A stretch of 64,000 nt of DNA from Rhodothermales bacterium (GTDB lineage Bacteria; Bacteroidota; Rhodothermia; Rhodothermales; UBA10348): positions 62,001 through 126,000 of the forward strand of contig JANQQV010000017.1 in assembly GCA_028284865.1 (NCBI GenBank), given 5' to 3'. The stretch's first letter is position 1; each line of letters starts with the position of its first letter. The notes under the pieces are model-generated. The model was not told the DNA's origin, did no database searches, and worked only from the letters and a program-made list of their open reading frames with translations. This document shows positions 30,706 to 38,871 of the stretch, piece after piece. A program made the translations under genes and the position numbers.

Positions 30706-32004
30706 ATGGGACAAACGATCACACAAAAGATTCTGGCTCGTCATGCCGGACGGGACCGCGTCGCTCCAGGAGACAACATCTGGGTAGACGTGGACACGCT
30801 CATGACGCATGATGTGTGCGGACCACCTACGATCGGCATCTTCAAGCGGGAGTTCGGTGAGGATGCCAAGGTCTGGGATCCGGACAAGCTGGTGATCCTG
30901 CCAGACCACTACATCTTCACTGAGGACCCCCACGCACGACGAAATATCGAAATCCTGCGCGCGTTCGCGGCTGAGCATGACCTGAAGCACTATTTCGACG
31001 TGGGTACCTCCCGCTACAAAGGGGTCTGTCACGTTGCATTGGCTGAGGAGGGCTTCAATCGGCCCGGGACGGTCCTCTTTGGAACGGACAGCCATTCCTG
31101 CACGTCCGGAGCGTTCGGGATGTTCTCGACCGGCGTGGGGAATACGGACGCCGCCCTGATCATGGGTACCGGGAAGATCTGGGTGAAAGTGCCCGAGACG
31201 ATGCGATTCGTCTTCGAGGGGACGCTCCCGCCATGGCTGATGGCCAAGGATCTCATTCTCAGTGTCATTGGCGACATCGGATTCGAAGGAGGTACGTACC
31301 GTGCTCTGGAATTCGATGGTGAGGCCGTATTCGATCTGTCGATGGAGGAGCGGATGACGCTCACGAATATGGCCATCGAAGCGGGCGGCAAGAATGGCAT
31401 CATCGCGGCAGATCAGAAGACAGAAGACTACGTGCGGGCGCGGACCGACATGCCGTACGAATTGGTAGCGTCTGATCAGGACGCGCGATACATCTTTGAG
31501 AAGGTCTACGACGTTTCCACGATGGAGCCGGTTGTGGCCAAACCCCATCGCCCCGACAATCGGGCGACTGTTTCTGAAGTTGCAGGCACAAAGCTGGATC
31601 GGGCTTACATTGGAAGCTGCACGGGTGGGAAATATGAGGACTTCCTGGCAGCAGCCAACGTGCTGGAAGGCGAACGGGTGCAGGTCGACACGTTCGTCGT
31701 CCCCGCCAGCACTGAGGTCTCCAAGCAGCTGCGGGAGAAGACGTTGAACGGCAAGACCTTGTGGCAGGTGTTTCTGGATGCAGGGTGCAAGATGGGCCAC
31801 GCATCATGTGGTGCATGCCTGGGCGGTCCCGTGGATACGTTCGGTCGCACGCACGGCACGGAGGTGGTCATTTCCACGACCAACCGCAATTTCCCGGGGC
31901 GCATGGGATCCAAGCAGTCTGCCGTCTACCTGGCCAGTCCGCTCACGGTGGCTGCCTCGGCCATCCACGGCGTCATCACGGATCCTCGCGCCGTTCTCGC
32001 CTGA
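30706..32004 (+). CDS. leuC: 3-Isopropylmalate dehydratase large subunit (LeuC2/HacA type)
   Basis: 432 residues, the shorter archaeal-type LeuC subfamily rather than the about 470-residue proteobacterial form. It interconverts 2- and 3-isopropylmalate with LeuD. FGTDSHSCTSGAFG carries the first cluster Cys, IGSCTGGKYEDF is another cluster segment, and GHASCGACLGG supplies the final Cys pair of the [4Fe-4S] centre. TTNRNFPGRMGS binds substrate. It precedes leuD by 35 bp. Confidence 0.95.
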   Translation: MGQTITQKILARHAGRDRVAPGDNIWVDVDTLMTHDVCGPPTIGIFKREFGEDAKVWDPDKLVILPDHYIFTEDPHARRNIEILRAFAAEHDLKHYFDVGTSRYKGVCHVALAEEGFNRPGTVLFGTDSHSCTSGAFGMFSTGVGNTDAALIMGTGKIWVKVPETMRFVFEGTLPPWLMAKDLILSVIGDIGFEGGTYRALEFDGEAVFDLSMEERMTLTNMAIEAGGKNGIIAADQKTEDYVRARTDMPYELVASDQDARYIFEKVYDVSTMEPVVAKPHRPDNRATVSEVAGTKLDRAYIGSCTGGKYEDFLAAANVLEGERVQVDTFVVPASTEVSKQLREKTLNGKTLWQVFLDAGCKMGHASCGACLGGPVDTFGRTHGTEVVISTTNRNFPGRMGSKQSAVYLASPLTVAASAIHGVITDPRAVLA

Positions 32005-32039
32005 TCGATCTGCTCAACCAGCAATAAGAACGACGCATC

Positions 32040-32600
32040 ATGAAAGACCGCATTGAAGGGAAGGCGTACGTGCTCGGCGATTCGATCGACACGGATCAGA
32101 TCATCCCGGCTGCGCATCTGGTCTACAGCATGACCGAACCCGATGAACGACGGATGTATGGTCGATACGCCTGCAGTGGCGTGCCCAATGACCAGGCTGG
32201 GCTCCCGGAAGGCGGGAAACCGATGACCGATCCCGAAGCCTGGACGAGCGAATACACGGTCGTGATAGCGGGCTCCAACTTCGGATGTGGCTCCTCCCGT
32301 GAGCATGCGCCGTTCGCCCTTCAGGTCGCAGGCATCGAAGCGGTCGTCGCCACGTCGTATGCCCGAATTTTCTACCGCAACGCGGTCGATGGCGGGTTTG
32401 TCGTTCCGTTTGAATCGAGGGAACGACTCGTGGAAGAGATCCGGACGGGCGATGACATTATCATCGACGTTCCTGCCGGCACACTCACCCATGTTGCTTC
32501 AGGGACGACCCATCTGCTGAATCCGCTGGGAGATGTCGCTGACATCCTGCGTGCAGGCAACGTGTTCGAATACGCCCGGCAGGCCGGGTTCATCAAGTAA
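32040..32600 (+). CDS. leuD: 3-Isopropylmalate dehydratase small subunit
   Basis: 186 residues. The swivel-domain partner of LeuC. GDSIDTDQIIPAAHL near residue 14 and AGSNFGCGSSREHAPFAL near 80 are aconitase C-terminal domain signatures, and ARIFYRNAVDGG follows. Last biosynthetic gene of the ilv-leu operon; a regulator starts 17 bp later. Confidence 0.96.
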   Translation: MKDRIEGKAYVLGDSIDTDQIIPAAHLVYSMTEPDERRMYGRYACSGVPNDQAGLPEGGKPMTDPEAWTSEYTVVIAGSNFGCGSSREHAPFALQVAGIEAVVATSYARIFYRNAVDGGFVVPFESRERLVEEIRTGDDIIIDVPAGTLTHVASGTTHLLNPLGDVADILRAGNVFEYARQAGFIK

Positions 32601-32617
32601 GGTCAGCACCTCGAAAC

Positions 32618-32992
32618 GTGGCGCCGCGGAAGAAACAGATCGTGCTGACCCGTGCCGACGAGATGTTGCTCGTCTGTATTCTGGTGTTGGGAAACGACGC
32701 CTTCAGTACCACCATCACGTCCGAGTTGCATCGCCGAACGCGCAAGCGGATTACGGTCGGTAGCCTTTGGGTTGCGCTTGATCAACTCGCTACGAAAGGC
32801 TTGATCGAAAAACAGAATCGCCCGAACCCGGATCGCAAGGGAGGGCGACCCCGTGTGTACTACTTCCTGACCAAAGAGGGGCTGACCGCACTGCGGAAGA
32901 CTCGGGATGTACAGACAAAGCTCTGGAAAGGTGTCCCGGACCTGGATACCGTAGACGTTCTGGAGGCGGCGGATTCGGCTCCGGTTTCTTGA
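32618..32992 (+). CDS. PadR-family winged-helix transcriptional regulator
   Basis: 124 residues from a GTG start. The PadR winged helix is recognisable: ADEMLLVCILVLGNDAFSTTI, then SLWVALDQLATKGLIEKQN (recognition helix region), then the wing GGRPRVYYFLTKEGLTALR, ending shortly after. There is no long effector coiled coil, so it is the short PadR class. It lies 17 bp after leuD, so it is probably co-transcribed with the ilv-leu operon and could sense its state. No PadR target site is evident. Confidence 0.82.
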   Translation: MAPRKKQIVLTRADEMLLVCILVLGNDAFSTTITSELHRRTRKRITVGSLWVALDQLATKGLIEKQNRPNPDRKGGRPRVYYFLTKEGLTALRKTRDVQTKLWKGVPDLDTVDVLEAADSAPVS

Positions 32993-33042
32993 GGCGCAGA
33001 AGGCATGGGTGACGCCTTGGTCATGAATCATGCTCGCCCCGC

Positions 33043-33074
33043 TTGACGCGTATGAAGGAAAAGCCGTAAGTTCG
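33043..33074 (+). promoter_or_regulatory. Putative promoter of the arg leader/operon
   Basis: TTG at 33043-33045 (within TTGACG) and TAAGTTCG at 33067-33074, spacer 21, one mismatch from TAnnTTTG. If used as in other Bacteroidota, transcription would begin within a few bases of the leader peptide ATG at 33081, making that message leaderless or nearly so. The spacing matches the ilv leader promoter. Confidence 0.45.
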
Positions 33075-33080
33075 CCGCCC

Positions 33081-33179
33081 ATGAAACGCACTGCACTGCA
33101 TATCACTCGAGTTCGCCGCGACCGACGAGTCCGATCGGAATTCCGATCCGGATCAGGCCCGGCTGTGCTACGAGGGTAG
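33081..33179 (+). CDS. Candidate arginine leader peptide (attenuator) of the arg operon
   Basis: A 32-codon ORF: MKRTALHITRVRRDRRVRSE, continuing to a C-terminal VLRG before TAG. Nine of 32 codons are Arg (residues 3, 10, 12, 13, 15, 16, 18, 22, 31), six of them CGA, and five of the nine lie within residues 10-16. It ends 38 bp before a strong intrinsic terminator (33218-33249), with argG starting at 33318. A perfect 16-bp palindrome (33133-33148) overlaps the end of the Arg cluster. CCGGATC (33148-33154) can pair with GATCCGG (33223-33229) in the terminator's 5' arm. This layout matches ribosome-stalling attenuation. The peptide and elements are seen directly; the mechanism is inferred. It is too short to be identified by homology. 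Confidence 0.68.
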   Translation: MKRTALHITRVRRDRRVRSEFRSGSGPAVLRG

Positions 33180-33185
33180 CAGCGC

Positions 33186-33199
33186 TGCGCGAAAGCGCA
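33186..33199 (+). promoter_or_regulatory. GNRA-tetraloop hairpin in the arg leader
   Basis: TGCGC (33186-33190), loop GAAA, GCGCA (33195-33199): a 5-bp stem closed by a GAAA tetraloop, between the leader peptide stop and the terminator. A second stem, TGCTAC with GTAGCA around GAGG (33166-33181), overlaps the end of the leader peptide and its stop codon. Together they suggest a folded leader RNA. Confidence 0.5.
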
Positions 33200-33217
33200 A
33201 TCGTTTAAGAGCAGTCA

Positions 33218-33249
33218 GCGTCGATCCGGTCGGGATCGACGCTTTTTTT
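33218..33249 (+). terminator. Intrinsic terminator in the arg leader
   Basis: Ten-base perfect stem (33218-33227 with 33233-33242), loop GGTCG, followed directly by seven T (33243-33249), 68 bp before argG. Clear Rho-independent terminator. It may act as the arg attenuator, as the end of the ilv-leu-padR transcript, or both. Confidence 0.9.
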
Positions 33250-33317
33250 ATGTCCATCCCGGATTTGCATTCCGGGAGATCAAACCGCGGCGGAAGCTGC
33301 CTCACTCTTTCAACATC

Positions 33318-34517
33318 ATGTCCATCATCGTCGCCTTCAGTGGCGGACTCGACACCTCCTTCTGCGTCCCGTTCCTTCGGGAAGAGCACGGGTGCGATGT
33401 CCACACGGTCACGGTCAACACCGGAGGCATCTCGGAACGGGAGGCCCTGGAAATCGCAGCGCGAGCCGAGGAGCTCGGAGCGGCCAGTCATCACATCATT
33501 GACGCCCGTTCTGATCTTTTTGAGCGATCCCTGCAGTACCTGATCAAGGGCAACGTGCTTCGAGGGTATCTGTATCCACTGTGCGTGGGTCCGGATCGAG
33601 TCGTGCAAGCAGCTACGCTCGTTGAGAAGGCGCGCGAGATGGGAATCAAAACGGTTGCACACGGCTCAACCGGAGCGGGCAATGATCAGATTCGATTCGA
33701 TGTGGCATTGTCGGTGCTTGGAGGCGATCTGGAGATCCTGACTCCCATCCGGGCCGGCAATCTGAGTCGGGAATACACGTCGGGATGGCTACGTGAGCGT
33801 GGATATGCGGTCGACGCCGCCACGACCACGTATTCCATCAATACGGGACTGTGGGGAACGACCGTAGGAGGGAAAGAGACGCTTGGTACGTCGGTGAGCC
33901 TACCCGACGAAGCATGGCCGTCGCCATCGCCCATGGAAGCCCCAGACGAAGAGGTCTTGCTGGACATCGCATTCGAGAAGGGTGTACCCGTGGGTCTTAA
34001 CGGAACGGCAATGGATCCGGTGTCCGTGATCGAAGCGCTCAATGCGCTGGGAGAGGAGCATGCCATTGGCCGGGCGATCCACGTCGGAGATACCATTCTC
34101 GGGATCAAAGGTCGGGTCGGTTTCCAGGCGCCGGCCGCTGCCATTCTGATTCCGGCTCACCGGGAGCTGGAGAAGATTGTCCTGTCGCGCTGGCAGCAAT
34201 ACCACAAAGCCCAGCTTGGCGATTTCTACGGGATGCTCTTGCACGAGGCCCAGTACTTCGATCCGGTCATGCGGGACATCGAAGCACTGTTCGACTCTTC
34301 GCAGGAAACGGTCACAGGTACCGTGCACGTGACGTTGTACAAAGGCAGCGTTTCGATCACGGGATGCTCCTCTCCGTTCTCCTTATTCAACACGGGAGTC
34401 GCCACCTACGGCGAACAGAATGATCTTTGGGATGGCCGGGACGCGCGCGGATTCGCTCGTATCCTCGGAGTCCAATCGCTGCTGACCCACGGGGTCCGCG
34501 CCAACCAGGAAGCATGA
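33318..34517 (+). CDS. argG: Argininosuccinate synthase
   Basis: 399 residues. Joins citrulline and aspartate with ATP. The N-type PP-loop AFSGGLDTSF starts at residue 5, HGSTGAGNDQIRFD binds citrulline/aspartate, and TTYSINTGLWGT and KGSVSITG are typical. First gene of the arginine operon. Its stop overlaps the next start (ATGA at 34514-34517). It has an unusual upstream region with an Arg-rich ORF and terminator. Confidence 0.98.
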   Translation: MSIIVAFSGGLDTSFCVPFLREEHGCDVHTVTVNTGGISEREALEIAARAEELGAASHHIIDARSDLFERSLQYLIKGNVLRGYLYPLCVGPDRVVQAATLVEKAREMGIKTVAHGSTGAGNDQIRFDVALSVLGGDLEILTPIRAGNLSREYTSGWLRERGYAVDAATTTYSINTGLWGTTVGGKETLGTSVSLPDEAWPSPSPMEAPDEEVLLDIAFEKGVPVGLNGTAMDPVSVIEALNALGEEHAIGRAIHVGDTILGIKGRVGFQAPAAAILIPAHRELEKIVLSRWQQYHKAQLGDFYGMLLHEAQYFDPVMRDIEALFDSSQETVTGTVHVTLYKGSVSITGCSSPFSLFNTGVATYGEQNDLWDGRDARGFARILGVQSLLTHGVRANQEA

Positions 34518-35578
34518 TGAATACGATTCCAGTCACATACGTCTCGTCCACCGCCGCAAAGACCGGTCTGGTGAGCGACGTCTCCCTCAGCGACTATGTC
34601 GTCGCCCAGGAAGGGTATTGCGTTGTCGTTGAGGCGCTCGAGTCCAAAGCGGTCTACAACCAGATCGAGTGCGCCGACGGCGAATTCCGGACGATTGCCA
34701 AGGGCGATGTCTTTGTCGGTGTTCTTGGTGAGCGCCGGGCCCTTAAGGGGTACTCGGGCGTCGTTCCGCGTGTCGCGCTTCCAGGTGATACCCTGAATGT
34801 CCTCAACATGGGTGGCATCATTGGTAATTGTGTCTCCGATCACCCGGATCTCGGCCCAGCTCTTCGGGTCAAGGTGTTGGGCGCGGCGATGGTTGAGACC
34901 GATGGCATGTGGGTGCATGCCCGCCTGCAGGATCACGCGCTGCACGAGGTGGACTCGCTGACGTCGTCGGTGCCGCTAATTTTCATTTCCGGCACGGCCA
35001 TGAACACAGGCAAGACGTGGGCTGCCTGCGAACTGGTGCAGCGTCTGACCCGTCGCGGATATCGGGTCGCCGCTGCCAAAGCCACTGGCGCCTCGCTGAT
35101 GCGTGACGTTCAGCTGATCGAGCGGCACGGGGCCGTAGCCACGGCCACCTTCACTGATTCAGGCGTGGTATGCTCGACATCCAAAGCCATGACGCCCAAG
35201 GTGAAAGGGCTCATCAAGCATCTCAGCGACACGGCGGATCCGGACTGTATCGTGATCGAGCTGGGAGACGGTATCGTGGGCTATTACGGCGTCGACGAGC
35301 TGCTGCAAGACAAGCAGTTGCAGAAATTCTGCGCGGCCCATGTGGTTGCTGCCGTGGACTTGGCGGGAGTCTGGGCCGCGCAACATCTGTTCAAGGACCG
35401 TTACCACGCTGACATCACGGTCGTGACTGGTCCGGTGACAGACAACGGGGTAGGGATCCAGTACATCGAGCAGGTGATGGGTATTCCCGCCATCAATGCC
35501 CGCGAAGACCCCAACGATCTGGGTGACCGGGTGGCTTCCAAGCTTCCGGATCCCAAACCCCGGGAGGCAAGCGTATGA
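34514..35578 (+). CDS. Unidentified P-loop protein inside the arginine operon (BioD/DUF1611-like)
   Basis: 354 residues. Residues 1-150 form an all-beta/alpha N-terminal region with no family I can name with confidence (VVVEALESKAVYNQIE, DVFVGVLGERRALKGYSG). A P-loop GTAMNTGKT (160-168) follows, in the style of dethiobiotin synthetase and other SIMIBI NTPases, with IVIELGDGIVGYYG as a possible switch segment and VVTGPVTDNGVGIQYIE near the end. It overlaps argG upstream and argC downstream by 4 bp each, so it is translated as part of the operon. It has no place in the known arginine pathway. A possible role is N-acylglutamate formation, enzyme activation or regulation; this is speculation. Confidence 0.75.
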   Translation: MMNTIPVTYVSSTAAKTGLVSDVSLSDYVVAQEGYCVVVEALESKAVYNQIECADGEFRTIAKGDVFVGVLGERRALKGYSGVVPRVALPGDTLNVLNMGGIIGNCVSDHPDLGPALRVKVLGAAMVETDGMWVHARLQDHALHEVDSLTSSVPLIFISGTAMNTGKTWAACELVQRLTRRGYRVAAAKATGASLMRDVQLIERHGAVATATFTDSGVVCSTSKAMTPKVKGLIKHLSDTADPDCIVIELGDGIVGYYGVDELLQDKQLQKFCAAHVVAAVDLAGVWAAQHLFKDRYHADITVVTGPVTDNGVGIQYIEQVMGIPAINAREDPNDLGDRVASKLPDPKPREASV

Positions 35579-36588
35579 AACGGACGGCTGTACTCCACGC
35601 GGCCGGCTACGTCGGTCGGTCGCTGATGGATGTCATTCTCAAGCATCCGGATCTGGACCTGGTCGCGGCGACCAGTCGCTCGTTTGCCGGACAGCCGGTT
35701 GCGGCCGCCCATCCTGTGCTTGCTGGCCGTACCCAGCTTTCGTTCAGTAAATCGCTTGGCGATCCGTCCGCACTGGACATCGTGTTCGTGGCGGCTGGTC
35801 ACGGGCAAGGAGCGGCAGCTGTTGACGCCTTGCGCGGTCAGGGATACGATGGGTTGATCGTGGACATGAGCGCGGACTTCCGCCTGTCCGATCCGGAAAC
35901 ATACCTCTCGCGGTATGGCAAGGAGCATCCAAGACCGGATCTGCTGGCCGGCGCCTGGTATGGGATGCCAGAGATCACAGGCCCGCCGCCTTCCGGAACA
36001 ACTCTTGTCGCGAATCCAGGCTGCTTTGCCACAGCCATTTCCCTGGCTCTGCATCCCTTTTCGACGGACGACATCCTCAGCGCGTGTTCGTTTGCGGTGA
36101 CGGCCATCACAGGAGCGTCGGGCTCAGGTGCATTGGCCAAGCCGGCAACTCACTTTCCGGACCGCGACGGCAACATGCGCGCCTACAAGGTCTTCTCGCA
36201 TCAGCACGAAGCGGAGATCGATCAAATGGCGCCCGGAGTGGATTATGCGTTTGTCCCGTCGTCGGGACCCTGGACCGCGGGTATCTGGGGGACGGCTCAG
36301 GCCGAGCTTCCTTCAGGTCTCGAAGGCGAAAGGGGCCAGGAAGCTGTTGCAGCGCTATTTGCCGGCTTGTACGGCGACCACGCTTTGATCCGGCTGTGGC
36401 CGAATGCGCTCCCGGAACTGCGGTGGAGCGTGGGCTCACCATTCACAGATCTCGGGTGGCAGATTTCCGGTAATCGACTTGTTGTCGGATTTGCCATCGA
36501 CAATCTGATGAAGGGCGCCGCCACCCAAGCCATTCAAAATGCCAACCTGGCGTTTGGTTGGGACGATTCCAGAGGCTTGATTCCCTGA
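35575..36588 (+). CDS. argC: N-acetyl(acyl)-gamma-glutamyl-phosphate reductase
   Basis: 337 residues. NADPH-dependent reduction of N-acylglutamyl phosphate to the semialdehyde. HAAGYVGRSLMDVILKHPD is the nucleotide-binding start. VANPGCFATA holds the catalytic Cys, SGASGSG-like ITGASGSGALAK follows, and FSHQHEAEI has the conserved His. C-terminal VVGFAIDNLMKGAATQAIQN is typical. It overlaps the P-loop gene by 4 bp; argD starts 37 bp later. Confidence 0.96.
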   Translation: MKRTAVLHAAGYVGRSLMDVILKHPDLDLVAATSRSFAGQPVAAAHPVLAGRTQLSFSKSLGDPSALDIVFVAAGHGQGAAAVDALRGQGYDGLIVDMSADFRLSDPETYLSRYGKEHPRPDLLAGAWYGMPEITGPPPSGTTLVANPGCFATAISLALHPFSTDDILSACSFAVTAITGASGSGALAKPATHFPDRDGNMRAYKVFSHQHEAEIDQMAPGVDYAFVPSSGPWTAGIWGTAQAELPSGLEGERGQEAVAALFAGLYGDHALIRLWPNALPELRWSVGSPFTDLGWQISGNRLVVGFAIDNLMKGAATQAIQNANLAFGWDDSRGLIP

Positions 36589-36625
36589 CCGGTCGTTTGA
36601 CCCAGACTCCAATACCTGAATCATC

Positions 36626-37822
36626 ATGCACACTGAATCCTTGACCGCCGCCGAGTGGATGGCGCTTGAAGACAAGACTCAGCTGGACACGTATCGAAAG
36701 TGGCCCATTCCGCTCGTTCGCGCGAAAGGAGCCGAGGTCGAAGACGTTGATGGAAACACCTACCTGGATCTCTATGGTGGGCACTGTGTGGCCTTTCTGG
36801 GGCACAATCACCCTGAGGTGGTGCGGGCCATCAAGGAGCAGGCGGATTCGCTGCTGTTCTACTCGAATGCTGTCTATGCTCCCGTGCGGGCTCGGGCTTC
36901 CGAACGGCTCTCACGGATGGCGCCCGAAGGAATGAACAAGGTGTTCTTTGTCAGCACCGGTACTGAGGCCAACGAGGTGGCGATGAAGATCGCCCGAAAG
37001 GCTACCGGGCGTCCAAACGTGATTGCGGTCGAAGGCGACTTTCACGGTCGGACGATGGGTAGCCTCTCCACAACGTGGGCCCACAAGTATCGCGAGGGCT
37101 ATGAAAAGGCCTTCGGACCCGTCGCGTTCGCCCCATTCGGGGATGCCGAAAAGGCTGCAGCCATCATCCGCGAACACCAGCCAGCCGCGGTCATTGTTGA
37201 ACCGATCCAGTCGATGGGCGGCATGCGCACGGCCCCGGTGTCCTATTTCCAGGCGCTCAAGGACGCCTGTGTCGAAGTGGGTGCCATGCTGATCTTCGAC
37301 GAGGTGCAAACGGGGGTCGGGCGAACAGGAGCATTCACGTATGCCCAGACGATAGGCGTCATCCCACACATGATTTCGTTGGCTAAGAGTCTCGGCGGTG
37401 GAGTGCCGGTCTCTGCGCTGTTGATCAATGACGAAGTAGCCAAAACTGTCGGATACGGCGAACAAGGAACGACGTTTGGCGGGGGCATGATCGCCATGGC
37501 GGCTGTGGATGCGGCATTGCGGGTCGTTGAGGAGGAGAAGCTTTCCGAGCGGGCGATGTTGGTCTGGGAAGCTCTGGCAGACGGATGTGAGGCGCGCGGT
37601 TTGCGCTACCAGGGCGCAGGTTGTCTCATGGGGATCGACTTCGGGCGACCGGTTGGGCCGATTGTTGCTGGTCTCCGGGATCGCGGAATCTTGACGGGCG
37701 GTTCTGCGGATCCGAACATCATGCGGCTCATGCCTCCCGCTGTCGTCACGCGTGAACACGTTGACCGGTTCTTCCTGGCACTGGACGAAGTATTGACCGC
37801 GACGGAGGAAGTCGACGCATGA
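36626..37822 (+). CDS. argD: Acetylornithine (acylornithine) aminotransferase
   Basis: 398 residues. A class-III PLP transaminase that converts N-acylglutamate semialdehyde to N-acylornithine. STGTEANEVAMKIARKATG binds the PLP phosphate, IVEPIQSMGGMR and IFDEVQTGVGRTGAF carry the Asp that pairs with the PLP nitrogen, and SLAKSLGGGVPVSALL has the Schiff-base Lys. Its stop overlaps the start of the carbamoyltransferase gene by 4 bp (37819-37822). Confidence 0.95.
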   Translation: MHTESLTAAEWMALEDKTQLDTYRKWPIPLVRAKGAEVEDVDGNTYLDLYGGHCVAFLGHNHPEVVRAIKEQADSLLFYSNAVYAPVRARASERLSRMAPEGMNKVFFVSTGTEANEVAMKIARKATGRPNVIAVEGDFHGRTMGSLSTTWAHKYREGYEKAFGPVAFAPFGDAEKAAAIIREHQPAAVIVEPIQSMGGMRTAPVSYFQALKDACVEVGAMLIFDEVQTGVGRTGAFTYAQTIGVIPHMISLAKSLGGGVPVSALLINDEVAKTVGYGEQGTTFGGGMIAMAAVDAALRVVEEEKLSERAMLVWEALADGCEARGLRYQGAGCLMGIDFGRPVGPIVAGLRDRGILTGGSADPNIMRLMPPAVVTREHVDRFFLALDEVLTATEEVDA

Positions 37823-38871
37823 CGCATCTGCTGGACTGGCTGGATATCGATCAAGAAACCTGGGTCAGGTGTATCCAGGAGGCGCAGTTCTGCGCTGACT
37901 ATCGGGATGCGCGTGCGGATCGATTCCTGGGCAAGGCGCTTGGGCTGGTGTTTTTCAACGATTCGTTGCGCACACGCGTATCGATGGAGCTGGCTGCATC
38001 CGAACTCGGTGCCAAGCCCGTGGTCATCACTCCCGGGTCGGGTACCTGGGGTTTTGCGTGGGATGACGGTCCAATGACCGGCGGAGAAGCCGAGCATATA
38101 CGAGAAGCGGTTGGCGTGCTGTCGCGGTATTGCCATGGCCTCGGTGTGCGTTTATTTGCCGAGGGGAAGGACCGACAGCAAGACATGGACGATGTCCGGC
38201 TCAAGACGTTTGCGGCTGCCTCGGACGTACCCGTATTGAATCTGGAATCAGCCGCTCGCCACCCGTGTCAGGCGCTGGCTGATGCGGCCGTCCTGGATCG
38301 GCAGTTCGATGGGCACACAAAGGGTAAGAAGTTCGTCTTGCACTGGACGTGGCATCCCAAGGCGCTACCGATGGCCGTTCCCAATTCCACGTTGTTGATG
38401 GCATCGCGACTCGGGATGGACGTTGTGGTAGCTCGGCCGGATGGCTTTGAATTGGACGAAGGTGTCATGGATGCTGCGCGCCGTCAGGCGGCGGCCCATG
38501 GCGGAAGCGTTTCCGAGACCAACGATGCCGATACCGCCGCCGACGGCGCGCATATCGTGTATGCCAAGGCTTGGGGCGGTTTCGAGAGATACACGGATCC
38601 TGCTGCGGAGGAATCACGCCGTCATGCCCACAAGGATTGGCGTGTCACCACCGATCGAATGGACCGCACGGACAACGGACTGTTCATGCACTGCCTGCCC
38701 GTTCGGCGCGGCGTCGTAGTTGACGACGCTGTTCTCGACGAAGGGCCGTCGCTGCACCTTGATCAGGCCGAATACCGGCTACACGCCCAGAAAGCCATCC
38801 TGTCGATGCTCTGGGAATCAGGTTCGCGCTCACCATCTTCCGAAGATGTCACTGATCCCGCGCAGCCATGA
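37819..38871 (+). CDS. argF': N-acetyl- or N-succinyl-L-ornithine carbamoyltransferase
   Basis: 350 residues. Carbamoylates N-acylornithine rather than ornithine. The carbamoyl-phosphate site is FFNDSLRTR (about 46-53), HPCQAL follows, and LHWTWHPKALP and HCLPVRRGVV match the AOTCase/SOTCase branch, not standard OTCase. In the published pair of enzymes, specificity depends on a Glu (acetyl, Xanthomonas) or Pro (succinyl, Bacteroides) in a short segment; here I align Ala80 (WGFAW, 77-81) to that site, from memory, so the acyl group is uncertain. 4-bp overlaps both sides couple it to argD and argB. Confidence 0.92.
   Translation: MTHLLDWLDIDQETWVRCIQEAQFCADYRDARADRFLGKALGLVFFNDSLRTRVSMELAASELGAKPVVITPGSGTWGFAWDDGPMTGGEAEHIREAVGVLSRYCHGLGVRLFAEGKDRQQDMDDVRLKTFAAASDVPVLNLESAARHPCQALADAAVLDRQFDGHTKGKKFVLHWTWHPKALPMAVPNSTLLMASRLGMDVVVARPDGFELDEGVMDAARRQAAAHGGSVSETNDADTAADGAHIVYAKAWGGFERYTDPAAEESRRHAHKDWRVTTDRMDRTDNGLFMHCLPVRRGVVVDDAVLDEGPSLHLDQAEYRLHAQKAILSMLWESGSRSPSSEDVTDPAQP

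Noticed and set aside
30637-31800. 387-residue open frame on the minus strand
   Set aside because: Antisense to leuC, which has all iron-sulfur and substrate motifs.
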